DNA of 64,000 nucleotides from Flavobacterium turcicum. Lineage in GTDB: Bacteria > Bacteroidota > Bacteroidia > Flavobacteriales > Flavobacteriaceae. Where the stretch lies: positions 600,044-664,043 of the forward strand of contig NZ_JAAOBY010000002.1 of assembly GCF_011365745.1 (NCBI RefSeq). Reading direction: 5' to 3'. This document shows positions 34,932 through 43,734 of this stretch, in pieces (position 1 is the stretch's first letter; each line of letters begins with the position of its first letter). The position numbers and the translations under genes are program-made. The notes below the pieces were generated by a model. It did not search any database. It was given only the letters and a program-made list of their open reading frames with translations, and was not told the origin of the DNA.

Positions 34932-35330
34932 ATGAAAAGAGTAATAGTTGACTACGCAAAACTTACCAATGAAATTTTAAATCTTTTGGTGGATAAATTT
35001 CCAGATGGTTATGATGATTCAAACATTATTAGTTTTAGAAACGCTAAAAACGAATTGGTAGAAGCAGTTGAAGTACGTACTGAAGATACTATCTATTTAG
35101 TAAAAGTGAGTACAAAACTTGCAGACAGAATCGAAAATTACGACGAAGATGATGAAATAATGATTGATGATGTAGTAGAACCAATCAAAGGCTTAGATCT
35201 TGATGACGACATTGATGATGATGACGAAGACGAAGTCATTGACAAGCCTGATACTGACGGTGAGGATGATGACGATGATATCGACACAAAAGATTACGCC
35301 GACGAAGAAGATGATGAAGACGAAGACTAA
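34932..35330 (+). CDS. Hypothetical protein with acidic tail
   Basis: A 132-residue protein. Residues 1-75 form a small mixed alpha/beta domain (start MKRVIVDYAKLTNEILNLLV). Residues about 85-132 are an almost continuous Asp/Glu tail (DDDIDDDDEDE, DDDDDIDTKD). Homologues in Flavobacteria are sometimes labelled DNA primase, without support I can see here. It is 7 bp after the DHS-like gene and ends at a strong terminator. The acidic tail could mimic nucleic acid or bind a basic partner. The function is unknown. Confidence 0.7.
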   Translation: MKRVIVDYAKLTNEILNLLVDKFPDGYDDSNIISFRNAKNELVEAVEVRTEDTIYLVKVSTKLADRIENYDEDDEIMIDDVVEPIKGLDLDDDIDDDDEDEVIDKPDTDGEDDDDDIDTKDYADEEDDEDED

Positions 35331-35360
35331 TTAGGTCTCAATTTTTATAAAATTGTATTA

Positions 35361-35390
35361 AAGGAACTCTTATTCAGAGTTCCTTTTTTT
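35361..35390 (+). terminator. Terminator of the speA/DHS operon
   Basis: AAGGAACTCT and AGAGTTCCTT form a 10-bp stem with a 5-nt loop and a seven-T run. Confidence 0.92.
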
Positions 35391-35417
35391 ATCTAAAGTG
35401 CGCTCACAAATTCACAA

Positions 35418-37532
35418 ATGACCCATCCAATCTTACACACTACTTTAAAAGAAAATTTTGGTTTCGACAAATTCAGACCGCAACAAGCCGAAATCATTAG
35501 TGATGTGCTTGCTGGTCTTGATACGCTTGCAATAATGCCAACAGGTGGTGGTAAATCAATTTGCTTTCAATTACCAGCTCTTTTATTACCCGGAATTACA
35601 ATTGTATTATCGCCTTTGATCGCTTTAATGAAAGACCAAGTTGACAGCTTAAAGGCAAACGGTATTGCTGCTTGTTACCTAAATAGTAGTCAAACAGATG
35701 AAGAGCGAACCATTTTAATAGATAAAATTCAAGCGCAAACTATTAAATTAGTTTACGTTGCGCCAGAGAGTTTAACTATCCTAGACCCTTTATTCAGTTC
35801 CTTAAATGTAAGTCTAATTGCCATTGATGAAGCGCATTGTATTTCCTCATGGGGACATGATTTTAGACCCGCTTACACAAATTTGGGCTACCTCAAAAAT
35901 AGATTACCAAGCGTTCCTATTCTTGCATTAACTGCAACTGCAGACAAAGCAACCCGAACGGATATTGCCAAACAACTCAATCTCAAACAACCAAAAGTAT
36001 ACATTTCTTCTTTTGACCGTAAAAATTTAAGTCTTGAAGTGCGACCTGCTTTAGATCGGGTAAAACAAATTATTGAATTTATAAAAGATAAACCTAACGA
36101 GTCTGGAATTATTTATTGTTTAAGTCGTAAAACTACTGAAGAACTAGCCGAAAAATTACAACAACTTGGCATTGCTACAAAAGCTTACCATGCAGGCTTA
36201 GATGCTGATGTACGTTCTCAAACCCAAGATGAGTTTATCAATGACGATTGCCAAATTGTGTGTGCTACGATTGCTTTTGGAATGGGAATTGACAAATCGA
36301 ATGTGCGTTGGGTTATTCATTATAATTTGCCCAAAAATATTGAGGGCTATTATCAAGAAATCGGACGTGCAGGTCGCGACGGACTTCCATCTGAAACTAT
36401 TTTGTTCGAAAGCTATGGCGATTTGATACAGCTGCAAAAATTTGCATCCCAAGGATTGAATGCCGAATTGCAGTTGGCTAAATTGGATCGGATGAAACAA
36501 TATGCTGATGCTTTGAGTTGCCGAAGAAAGATTTTACTGTCCTACTTTGGTGAATTAGTGACTTCTAATTGTGGTAACTGCGATATTTGTAAAAATCCGC
36601 CCTCGTTTTTTGATGGTACCATTATTGCTCAAAAAGCACTTTCAGCTATAAAAAGACTGAAAGAAAGCGAACCACTACCGGTAATCATTGATTTTTTGCG
36701 AGGTTCTAAAAACGCTTATATTTTTGAAAAAGAATATCAAAATTTAAAGACTTATGGTGTGGGCACCTCCATTTCGTGGTACGATTGGAATCAATACCTA
36801 ATTCAATTGATCAATTTAGGTTATTGCGAAATCGCTTTTCATCAACAAAATAAAATAAGAGTCACTAGTTTAGCTACTAAAGTTTTATTTGAAAACGAAA
36901 AAGTTCAACTAACCGCTGTTCAAAGACCAAAAACCGATTCAGCTCCTGCGGTTAGCACAAAAAATAAAGTAAGCAAAGGAAATGGACTTTTTGAAGCCTT
37001 GCGAAACCTACGTTATCAGATTGCAAAAGAGGAAGAAGTTCCTGCTTATGTGATTTTTAGCGATGCAGCTTTACGCCAAATGGAAACTGAAAGACCAATG
37101 AGCGAAAACGAATTACTATCTATTGATGGTGTGGGACGAACGAAACTCGAAAAATATGGAACTGCCTTTATTGAAGTTATTATCGCGCATCACAAAGAAA
37201 AAACCGTTCGCAAAAAGAAAGAAGCAACAACTTATAAAGAAACACTTAAACTCTATCAAGAAGGATTAAGCATAAGCGAAATTGCAACTAAACGAAAGAT
37301 TGGCGAAAGTACCGTTTTTTCGCATTTGGCAAAATTGTATACCGATGGTGAAGAAATTGATTTAGAATCGTTTGTTTCAGAAAATGATATCCTTAAAGTA
37401 GCCGAAGCCAAAGAGCAATTAAAAGCTCCGCAAGCCTTAAAACCTTATTTTGATTATTTAGAAGAACAAATTGATTATGGTAAAATTAGACTCGCCTTAG
37501 CCATACTTGAAAAAGAAAATGCCGAAAGTTAA
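35418..37532 (+). CDS. recQ: ATP-dependent DNA helicase RecQ
   Basis: A 704-residue 3'-5' DNA helicase of the RecQ family for recombination and replication-fork repair. Walker A is MPTGGGKS, motif II is IDEAHCISSWGHDFRP, and the zinc subdomain is CRRKILLSYFGE...CGNCDIC (about 370-395). A winged helix follows, then an HRDC domain (about 515-595) with LLSIDGVGRTKLEKYG and a C-terminal helix-turn-helix (about 605-650) as in Bacteroidota RecQ. It is followed two bases later by a Mug-like glycosylase gene, so the two repair genes are co-transcribed. Confidence 0.95.
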   Translation: MTHPILHTTLKENFGFDKFRPQQAEIISDVLAGLDTLAIMPTGGGKSICFQLPALLLPGITIVLSPLIALMKDQVDSLKANGIAACYLNSSQTDEERTILIDKIQAQTIKLVYVAPESLTILDPLFSSLNVSLIAIDEAHCISSWGHDFRPAYTNLGYLKNRLPSVPILALTATADKATRTDIAKQLNLKQPKVYISSFDRKNLSLEVRPALDRVKQIIEFIKDKPNESGIIYCLSRKTTEELAEKLQQLGIATKAYHAGLDADVRSQTQDEFINDDCQIVCATIAFGMGIDKSNVRWVIHYNLPKNIEGYYQEIGRAGRDGLPSETILFESYGDLIQLQKFASQGLNAELQLAKLDRMKQYADALSCRRKILLSYFGELVTSNCGNCDICKNPPSFFDGTIIAQKALSAIKRLKESEPLPVIIDFLRGSKNAYIFEKEYQNLKTYGVGTSISWYDWNQYLIQLINLGYCEIAFHQQNKIRVTSLATKVLFENEKVQLTAVQRPKTDSAPAVSTKNKVSKGNGLFEALRNLRYQIAKEEEVPAYVIFSDAALRQMETERPMSENELLSIDGVGRTKLEKYGTAFIEVIIAHHKEKTVRKKKEATTYKETLKLYQEGLSISEIATKRKIGESTVFSHLAKLYTDGEEIDLESFVSENDILKVAEAKEQLKAPQALKPYFDYLEEQIDYGKIRLALAILEKENAES

Positions 37533-37533
37533 A

Positions 37534-38007
37534 ATGATACATTCTTTTTCACCGATAGTAAACTCGACAACCAAACTGTTAATTCTTGGATCGATACCAG
37601 GCAATATTTCTTTGCAACAGCAGGAATATTACGGAAATGCACGCAATCAGTTCTGGAAAATCATGCAAGAAATCCTTGCTCAAAGCGATATTCTACCCGA
37701 TTATCAAAGTAAAATTCAATTACTGCAGAACCATCACATCGGACTTTGGGATGTTTTAGCTGCATGTGAGCGTGAAGGAAGTCTCGATTTGAATATCAAA
37801 AATCCTGTGGTAAATGATTTTGTTTCTTTTTTAAAACAATATTCAAATATTACAAGAATTTTATTTAATGGCAAAGCTAGTTATTTACTATTTTTTAAGA
37901 AATTCGGACAAATAAAAGGCATCACGTATCATGTGATGCCTTCTACAAGTCCTGCAAATAGCATGTCGTTTGATAATAAACTTAAAATTTGGTCGACAGG
38001 TTTTTAA
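37534..38007 (+). CDS. DNA-deoxyinosine/Mug-like glycosylase
   Basis: A 157-residue uracil-DNA-glycosylase superfamily member, closest to DNA-deoxyinosine or Mug-type enzymes. Seen are the N-terminal block HSFSPIVNSTTKLLILGSIPG, the YYGNARNQFW substrate region, GLWDVLAACEREGS and the C-terminal MPSTSPANS. I chose the ATG at 37534, just after the recQ stop, because MIHSFSP matches the usual family start. It sits in a repair operon with recQ. It converges with the DinB gene, with only 4 bp between stop codons. Confidence 0.82.
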   Translation: MIHSFSPIVNSTTKLLILGSIPGNISLQQQEYYGNARNQFWKIMQEILAQSDILPDYQSKIQLLQNHHIGLWDVLAACEREGSLDLNIKNPVVNDFVSFLKQYSNITRILFNGKASYLLFFKKFGQIKGITYHVMPSTSPANSMSFDNKLKIWSTGF

Positions 38008-38011
38008 AATG

Positions 38012-38527
38012 TTATAAATATCTTTCTTCAAACACTTTTTGATGGTGTTTTTGATGACCAATCATAATAAAACCGATTGCTCTAACTGATATTGCTGCAT
38101 TGGATGCTGTTCCAATTCTTTGAAATTGATCTGAACTTAAGCTCTTAAAAAACAATAAATTGGAATGACGAACAGCAGATAATTCTGTAAGTAATTCCTG
38201 AATACTTCTTTTGTTAGCCTCAGTATTGTCAACGTAGGCATTTTCATCAAAACCCGGTAAAGGCGTTTGATCGTTTCTAGAAATTCTTAAGGCTCGGTAG
38301 GCAAAAATGCGTTCCGTATCAATTACATGCTGAATAATTTCCTTGATATCCCATTTCCCTTCAGCATACCTGTAGTCAAACTTATCCATCGGAATGTTTT
38401 GCACAAATTTAATAAAGGCATGTAATGAAATTTCTAATTCTTCAATAAGATCTACCTCTCCTAAGGCTTGTATATATGGAGCATAAAAAGCTGCATATTC
38501 ATTAACGGGTAACTGAGTTGATTTCAT
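38012..38527 (-). CDS. DinB-family protein
   Basis: A 171-residue four-helix DinB/YfiT-like protein of the metal-dependent hydrolase or thiol-transferase superfamily. His ligands are in KEIIQHVIDTERIF (near 65) and GHQKHHQKVF near the C-terminus, with the RISRNDQTPLPGFDENAY loop typical of the family. The start at 38527 (MKSTQLPVNEY) avoids overlap with the preceding ppc stop. It follows ppc by 13 bp on the same strand. Its reaction is unknown; many members use a thiol cofactor. Confidence 0.82.
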   Translation of the reverse strand: MKSTQLPVNEYAAFYAPYIQALGEVDLIEELEISLHAFIKFVQNIPMDKFDYRYAEGKWDIKEIIQHVIDTERIFAYRALRISRNDQTPLPGFDENAYVDNTEANKRSIQELLTELSAVRHSNLLFFKSLSSDQFQRIGTASNAAISVRAIGFIMIGHQKHHQKVFEERYL

Positions 38528-38540
38528 ATTTGTATTTGTT

Positions 38541-41126
38541 TTAAGCCGAGTTTCTACTTGCATTGGTGTTTCCGAACAGCGAACGAGTCACAATTTTTTC
38601 ATAGACCTTAATTAAAGTCTCGTCTGGGTTTTCTTCTTTGTTCAATTCATTTATTCGTAACAAGGCATATTGCTGTATTGTCAATAATGGCAACACAATA
38701 CGCTCTCTTATTTGAATAGAAGCTTTACCATCGGGATAATTCTCCATCAATTCAGTATGACCTGCAATTTTAAGCAACAAACGTTTGGTTTCTAAAAATT
38801 CGTCGTAAATAATTTGCCAAAAATCTCCAAACTTAGGATCCTTACGCATGTAAGCTGTTAAGGGGAAAAATGATTTTGCTAACGACATCATACTGTTTTC
38901 CAACAAGGTTTTAAAGAACAAAGAATGATTATATAAGTCTTGAACTTTATCCCACTCTCCTATAGTTTCAAAATGTTTTAAGGCCGTTCCTACTCCAAAA
39001 AAACCAGGTACATTTTGCTTCAATTGACTCCAAGATCCTACAAAAGGAATAGCTCTTAAATCAGCAAAATCCAATTGCTCCGACTTACTTCTTTTTGATG
39101 GTCGGCTACCAATATTTGTTTTTGCATAATATTTCAGCGTACTCATTTGTTCAAGGTACGGTATAAATTGCGGATGATTTTTAAAACTCAAATATTTATC
39201 ATATCCTAAGTTGGCTAACTGATCTAAAATTTCTTGCTCAGCTGCTGATAAAGCATTACTTCCTTTCCCAAAAACCTGATTGGTTACACCTGCACTTAAT
39301 AAATTTTCCAAATTGTAACGACAGGAATCTAAGGTTCCAAAATTAGAACTAATCGTTTGTCCTTGAACAGTTACTTGAATTTCATTATTTTCAATATTAG
39401 GCCCTAATGAGGCGTAAAATTTATGTGTTTTTCCGCCACCACGAGCTGGAGGCCCACCTCGCCCATCGAAGAAAATAACTTTGATGCCATATTTACGAGA
39501 CATTTCAGTCAAGGCTTCTTTAGCTTTGTAAATACTCCAGTTCGCCATCAAATAACCACCATCTTTTGTTCCGTCAGAGAAACCTAACATGATGGTTTGT
39601 TTATTGTTTCTGCTTTGCAAATGTGCTGCATAAGCTTCATTGGTGTATAATTTCTCCATTATTTCGTGAGCACTTTGCAAATCGTCAACCGATTCAAACA
39701 AAGGCACGATATCTACAGTAGGATTTTGCCATCCGCTTAAGCGAAATAAAGCAAAAGTCTCCATTACATTGAGAGCACTTTCATTATTACTGATAATGTA
39801 TCTATTGGCACCAAATTCGCCATTATTTTCTTGAATGGTTTTAATTGCTTGCACTGACTCGAGTGTAAGTCGCGTTATTTCATTCTCGAATGCTGTAGGA
39901 TCGATACTTCCTTTTACTTTTGAAAGCACTTCAAACTTTTCAGCTTCGGTTAATTCGAAATAATTTTTTGGAAAAACATTAGTATTTGAATTAGAAAATA
40001 AACTCACGACTTCTTTAAAAACGGCATCGTGAATTTTACTGTTTTGACGAATATCTAAAGTAGCAAAATGAAATCCGAACAAATTAACTTTTATAAGCAA
40101 AGCTTCCAATTCATCTAGATACAATGATTGGTGCTGTTCAATCACAATTTGTTTAATTTTATTAAGTTGCGATTTGAATTCCTCCAAAGTGATAAAAATT
40201 TCTCCTTTTGAATAAAAAACAGAACGATATAATTTTTGCTCCAGCTCCGTAATCAATACGTCAACTCCTGAAAATGTAAGCTTGCGTTTTAAGTTTCGTA
40301 TTTCAATGTAATAACATTTTAAGATCGAAGTACGCAAGCGATCGGCTACCTTTAAGGTGATTTCAGTAGTGACAAACGGGTTCCCATCACGATCACCACC
40401 TGGCCAAAATCCCAGTTTTATCAAAGGGTTTTTTATTGAATTTTCATTGAAAATATTTTTTTGAATGTACTGCACCATTTCGCCCGAAGTGTGGTAAAAT
40501 ACGTTTTCAAGGTACCAAATTAAACTTACTGCTTCGTCAAAGGGATTTGGTTTTTCTTGTTGAATAAAAGGTGTTTTACCCAACTGAGCTAATAATTGTT
40601 TAATTTCAAGTAAATTATTATTTCTGATCGCTGCGGTTAAGTCATTGATTATTCCTAAAACTGCACCAGGATAAAACTGTGTAGGGTGGGCTGTGAGAAC
40701 GGTTCTAACATTAAAATTTTCTAAAAAATCAACAACCTCTTCTGCTTTTGCAGTAGCATCGGCTTTTTCTTTAATATCACGTAAAGATCCAATTCCTTCC
40801 ATATTGTTTACTACAGGAAAAGCAGCATCTTCAATTGCATCAAAAAGTACAATTTGCCTTTCGATATATTGAATAAAACGAAACATAATATCAATTTTGT
40901 CCGTTTCAGAGGCATTGTGCAAATACCTTTCAGCGAAGAAATCAACAATTTCTTTAGGTGTTTCTTGTTTTTTGAATCCAGTATCGCAAACATCTGTAAA
41001 CAAGGGTAATAATGCTCCCGTATTATCAATAGAGTGAAAAGGCAAAGTTATAAATACACTATTATAGATGTGGTATTTAGATAGAACGTCTTGATTGAAG
41101 CGTTCAATTTTAGGTAAAGTATACAT
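38541..41126 (-). CDS. ppc: Phosphoenolpyruvate carboxylase
   Basis: An 861-residue enzyme that carboxylates phosphoenolpyruvate to oxaloacetate, refilling the TCA cycle. The catalytic signatures TAHPTQF, GFWPGGDRDGNPFVT, GFSDGTKDGGY and FFDGRGGPPARGGG are all present, along with a normal C-terminus. The start at 41126 (MYTLPKIERFNQ) is preferred to a longer in-frame start. It lies downstream of an Lrp-type regulator gene but is separated from it by a terminator, so it has its own promoter. Confidence 0.95.
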   Translation of the reverse strand: MYTLPKIERFNQDVLSKYHIYNSVFITLPFHSIDNTGALLPLFTDVCDTGFKKQETPKEIVDFFAERYLHNASETDKIDIMFRFIQYIERQIVLFDAIEDAAFPVVNNMEGIGSLRDIKEKADATAKAEEVVDFLENFNVRTVLTAHPTQFYPGAVLGIINDLTAAIRNNNLLEIKQLLAQLGKTPFIQQEKPNPFDEAVSLIWYLENVFYHTSGEMVQYIQKNIFNENSIKNPLIKLGFWPGGDRDGNPFVTTEITLKVADRLRTSILKCYYIEIRNLKRKLTFSGVDVLITELEQKLYRSVFYSKGEIFITLEEFKSQLNKIKQIVIEQHQSLYLDELEALLIKVNLFGFHFATLDIRQNSKIHDAVFKEVVSLFSNSNTNVFPKNYFELTEAEKFEVLSKVKGSIDPTAFENEITRLTLESVQAIKTIQENNGEFGANRYIISNNESALNVMETFALFRLSGWQNPTVDIVPLFESVDDLQSAHEIMEKLYTNEAYAAHLQSRNNKQTIMLGFSDGTKDGGYLMANWSIYKAKEALTEMSRKYGIKVIFFDGRGGPPARGGGKTHKFYASLGPNIENNEIQVTVQGQTISSNFGTLDSCRYNLENLLSAGVTNQVFGKGSNALSAAEQEILDQLANLGYDKYLSFKNHPQFIPYLEQMSTLKYYAKTNIGSRPSKRSKSEQLDFADLRAIPFVGSWSQLKQNVPGFFGVGTALKHFETIGEWDKVQDLYNHSLFFKTLLENSMMSLAKSFFPLTAYMRKDPKFGDFWQIIYDEFLETKRLLLKIAGHTELMENYPDGKASIQIRERIVLPLLTIQQYALLRINELNKEENPDETLIKVYEKIVTRSLFGNTNASRNSA

Positions 41127-41164
41127 AGTTAGTGTGTTGTGTGGTTGGTTTAGTAAATAGTTTT

Positions 41165-41196
41165 TATAAAAAAACCCCAAGAACGAACTTGAGGTT
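41165..41196 (-). terminator. Terminator after the Lrp-type gene
   Basis: On the minus strand AACCTCAAG and CTTGGGGTT form a 9-bp stem (one G-T pair) around TTCGTT, followed by a seven-T run. Confidence 0.88.
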
Positions 41197-41223
41197 ATAT
41201 TTTATATAAGCATTCAAGATCAA

Positions 41224-41703
41224 TTACATATTTTTGAAAATAGTATGCATTAAACGCTTTTTATCATTGATGCTTTCTTCAAGAGAAATCATAGTTTCAG
41301 TTCTATAAACACCATCGATATCATCAATCATAAAAATTACATCTTTAGCATGCTTAGTATCTTTTGCTCTAATTTTGCAAAAAATATTAAACTTACCAGT
41401 TGTTACAGAAGCCACAGTCACAAAAGGTATTTCGTTAATGCGCTCCAAAACAAATTTAGTTTGAGAAGTGTTGTTCAAAAATACACCAACGTAAGCAATA
41501 AAAGAGTAGCCTAATTTATCATAATCTAAAACCAATGATGATCCCATTATGATTCCAGCATCTTCCATTTTTTTAACCCGCACATGCACAGTTCCTGCAG
41601 AAATTAATAATTTTTTTGCAATATCCGTAAATGGAACTCTGGTATTGTCTATCAACATATCCAAAATTTGGTGATCTACTTCATCTAAACGAAATTTACT
41701 CAT
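41224..41703 (-). CDS. Lrp/AsnC-family transcriptional regulator
   Basis: A 159-residue regulator. The N-terminal AsnC helix-turn-helix (DEVDHQILDMLIDNTR, IAKKLLISAGTVHVRVKKM) is followed by a ligand-binding RAM domain (about 70-150) with VTTGKFNIFCKI. Such proteins sense amino acids and control amino-acid metabolism. It is monocistronic between the M14 peptidase gene and ppc, with a terminator before ppc. The target genes are not evident; ppc is a plausible neighbour target. Confidence 0.9.
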   Translation of the reverse strand: MSKFRLDEVDHQILDMLIDNTRVPFTDIAKKLLISAGTVHVRVKKMEDAGIIMGSSLVLDYDKLGYSFIAYVGVFLNNTSQTKFVLERINEIPFVTVASVTTGKFNIFCKIRAKDTKHAKDVIFMIDDIDGVYRTETMISLEESINDKKRLMHTIFKNM

Positions 41704-41779
41704 AACTTTTTAATTAACATTATTAATTGCTTTAACAAAGTATAAAATTATACATAAAAACAACAAAAAGACAAAAATA

Positions 41780-42934
41780 TTAAATTTTTACCAATCCATT
41801 AACAATTTTTATGTTATTATCTAAATAAAAATCAGCTTTTTTATTCAATTTCGGAACTGAATCAAAATCATCTTGATACAGTGCGCCATCCGCATCAAAC
41901 TCGAAATGACCGAAATGATTTTCTAAATCACCTATTTGTGAAAAATAAGCGTTAAAACAAATCTGATTTTCAATTAATTCTTCTTTGTATTGTAATGCAA
42001 AATTGGTGATTATTTCGATACCATCATAATTTATTTTGATGTTTTTATACATAAAATCATAAAAAACGACTTTATTTTGAGAAATATTCAAATATTTCTC
42101 GATTCCATTGCTAACTATAACGTTTTCGCTAAGTGTTTTAAATCCAGAAATCAAGCCTATGAAAACATATTTTCGGGTTTCTTCTCGCTCATAATCACCT
42201 TGAAAATGCCCCGCTTCAAATAGCACAGTTGGCACGCCCATGGACTGAAAAGTATCTCCAATACAATTTATATTAAACGAATCATCAAAGCGACCAACTT
42301 GTCCAGGTATAAACACTTGTAACTCCTCGTTAATAGCTGCAATTAAATCAATCGCTTTTCTACGACAGTCATTTATGTCACGATTTTCATCATAGGACGG
42401 AGCCAAAAAAGACATTGTAGCAGATTTTCCTGTATCACCAACACCGAAAATGGTTCGCTGATCATGTAAATTAAAACAAAAGTCAGGTTGAAAACTTTCA
42501 AAAGTAGCCCGAAGTAATTTGCTTTCTGGCTGCGTTAAATTTTGAGAATCTCGGTTTAAATCAACTTTATTAGCATTTTCTCGAGTATATAAATTAGCCC
42601 CATCAGGATTAAGCATTGGAATAGCATAAAATGTAAATGCTTCTAAAAATTGTTTCGCCAGCGAATTATCACTATTCAAAAAATTCATAAAATCTAAAAG
42701 CGCTTTAGTAGTTGTGCTTTCGTTTCCATGCATTTGCGACCATAAAAAGATTTTGATTTTTCCACTTCCAATTTGATAGGAATAAATGGGTTTTCCTTGC
42801 ACAGACTCGCCAATAACCTGCGATTGATTATTAGAGTTTAATTGAGCTAAAATAGGCTCAATCATTGGTAAAGTAAGATACCTGCCAGATATACTTTCTT
42901 CTTTATATTTATAGAATAACTCTTGTAAATTCAT
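41780..42934 (-). CDS. M14-family zinc carboxypeptidase-like protein
   Basis: A 384-residue cytosolic M14 peptidase-like protein without a signal peptide. Zinc ligands are visible in SQMHGNESTTT (His and Glu) and NLHDQRTIFG (second His), with NPDGANLYTRENANKVDLNRD as the substrate-site block and EAGHFQGDYE carrying the candidate catalytic Glu. Lack of export suggests an intracellular substrate. It diverges from an XRE regulator, and two copies of that regulator's apparent operator lie within 55 bp of its start codon, so it is probably under that control. Confidence 0.85.
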   Translation of the reverse strand: MNLQELFYKYKEESISGRYLTLPMIEPILAQLNSNNQSQVIGESVQGKPIYSYQIGSGKIKIFLWSQMHGNESTTTKALLDFMNFLNSDNSLAKQFLEAFTFYAIPMLNPDGANLYTRENANKVDLNRDSQNLTQPESKLLRATFESFQPDFCFNLHDQRTIFGVGDTGKSATMSFLAPSYDENRDINDCRRKAIDLIAAINEELQVFIPGQVGRFDDSFNINCIGDTFQSMGVPTVLFEAGHFQGDYEREETRKYVFIGLISGFKTLSENVIVSNGIEKYLNISQNKVVFYDFMYKNIKINYDGIEIITNFALQYKEELIENQICFNAYFSQIGDLENHFGHFEFDADGALYQDDFDSVPKLNKKADFYLDNNIKIVNGLVKI

Positions 42935-42948
42935 AGTTTATTATTTAA

Positions 42949-42962
42949 TTTACAAAAGTAAA
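42949..42962. promoter_or_regulatory. Operator copy 1 (TTTAC-N4-GTAAA)
   Basis: TTTACAAAAGTAAA, 15 bp upstream of the M14 gene start. The half-sites TTTAC and GTAAA are perfect. Confidence 0.75.
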
Positions 42963-42972
42963 CATCTTATTA

Positions 42973-42986
42973 TTTACAAATGTAAA
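42973..42986. promoter_or_regulatory. Operator copy 2 (TTTAC-N4-GTAAA)
   Basis: TTTACAAATGTAAA, 24 bp from copy 1; the inner bases also pair (TTTACA/TGTAAA). Confidence 0.75.
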
Positions 42987-43183
42987 TCATTGCTTTTCAT
43001 GAAATTTCAATTTTGTAAACAAATAAAACTACTCCTGAGGACAAAGGATTTATAAACATATGTAAAATTTTTACACATTAAATACGATAGACTTAAGTTA
43101 TACAAAAACAGTAGTTTAGTAATAATTATATGAAGTGATAGTTCTAATAAAACTAGCGTTTATCGATATTTATGTCCTTACAA

Positions 43184-43214
43184 TTGGATTATCTACTTTA
43201 ATTGATTACATTTG
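43184..43214 (+). promoter_or_regulatory. Promoter of the XRE regulator gene
   Basis: TTG (43184-43186) and TACATTTG (43207-43214) are 20 nt apart. Operator copy 3 covers its -7 box. Between 42987 and 43183 there is an inverted arrangement TGTAAA-ATT-TTTACA at 43061-43075 and nothing else clear. Confidence 0.75.
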
Positions 43215-43218
43215 TAAA
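43205..43218. promoter_or_regulatory. Operator copy 3, over the regulator's -7 box
   Basis: ATTACATTTGTAAA, one mismatch to TTTAC-N4-GTAAA. It overlaps TACATTTG, as expected for autorepression. Confidence 0.65.
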
Positions 43219-43238
43219 TAGGGAAATTTATAAATAAA

Positions 43239-43252
43239 TTTACAATGGTAAA
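43239..43252. promoter_or_regulatory. Operator copy 4, over the regulator's start codon
   Basis: TTTACAATGGTAAA contains the ATG (43245-43247) of the regulator gene. The half-sites are perfect. Confidence 0.7.
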
Positions 43253-43706
43253 CATAGAAGATTTTATAAAAAGACTAGAGTTGCTACTGGATTATTACAG
43301 TTTAAATGCTTCTTCGTTTGCAGATAAAATAGGTGTGCAACGCTCTAGTTTGTCGCATTTGCTTTCAGGCAGAAACAAGCCTAGTTTAGACTTTATTTTA
43401 AAAATTTTAGAAGTATATCCTGAAGTAGATTTATATTGGATTTTAAATGGCAAAGGTACTTTTCCGGCTTCTGACAAAAAACAAATATCCTCTACTCTAA
43501 ATGAAGATGTTGCAAAAAACTCAGAAGAAACTAAACTATTCACAACTGATTTATTCTCAAATAATAAAGAAGTGATCACTCCTAAGTCCGAAACAAAAGA
43601 AGAACCGTCAAATACAATTGTGGATAGCTTTCCAGAAGTTGAGATTGATAAAATAGTTGTTTTTTATACCGATGGTTCATTTAAAAGTTATCACCCTAAA
43701 CTGTAG
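43245..43706 (+). CDS. XRE-family helix-turn-helix regulator
   Basis: A 153-residue DNA-binding protein. The N-terminal HTH (about 5-65) includes SSFADKIGVQRSSLSHLLSGRNKPSLDFILKI in part, typical of the Cro/CI-type family in Flavobacteria. A linker (70-125) rich in Ser, Glu and Lys precedes a short C-terminal segment EIDKIVVFYTDGSFKSYHP, perhaps for oligomerisation. Four TTTAC-N4-GTAAA sites flank and overlap its promoter, so it probably represses itself and the divergent M14 gene. It ends 28 bp from a convergent lipoprotein gene. Confidence 0.85.
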   Translation: MVNIEDFIKRLELLLDYYSLNASSFADKIGVQRSSLSHLLSGRNKPSLDFILKILEVYPEVDLYWILNGKGTFPASDKKQISSTLNEDVAKNSEETKLFTTDLFSNNKEVITPKSETKEEPSNTIVDSFPEVEIDKIVVFYTDGSFKSYHPKL

Positions 43707-43734
43707 TCAATTAAAATTTGAGCAAGAAAAGTGT

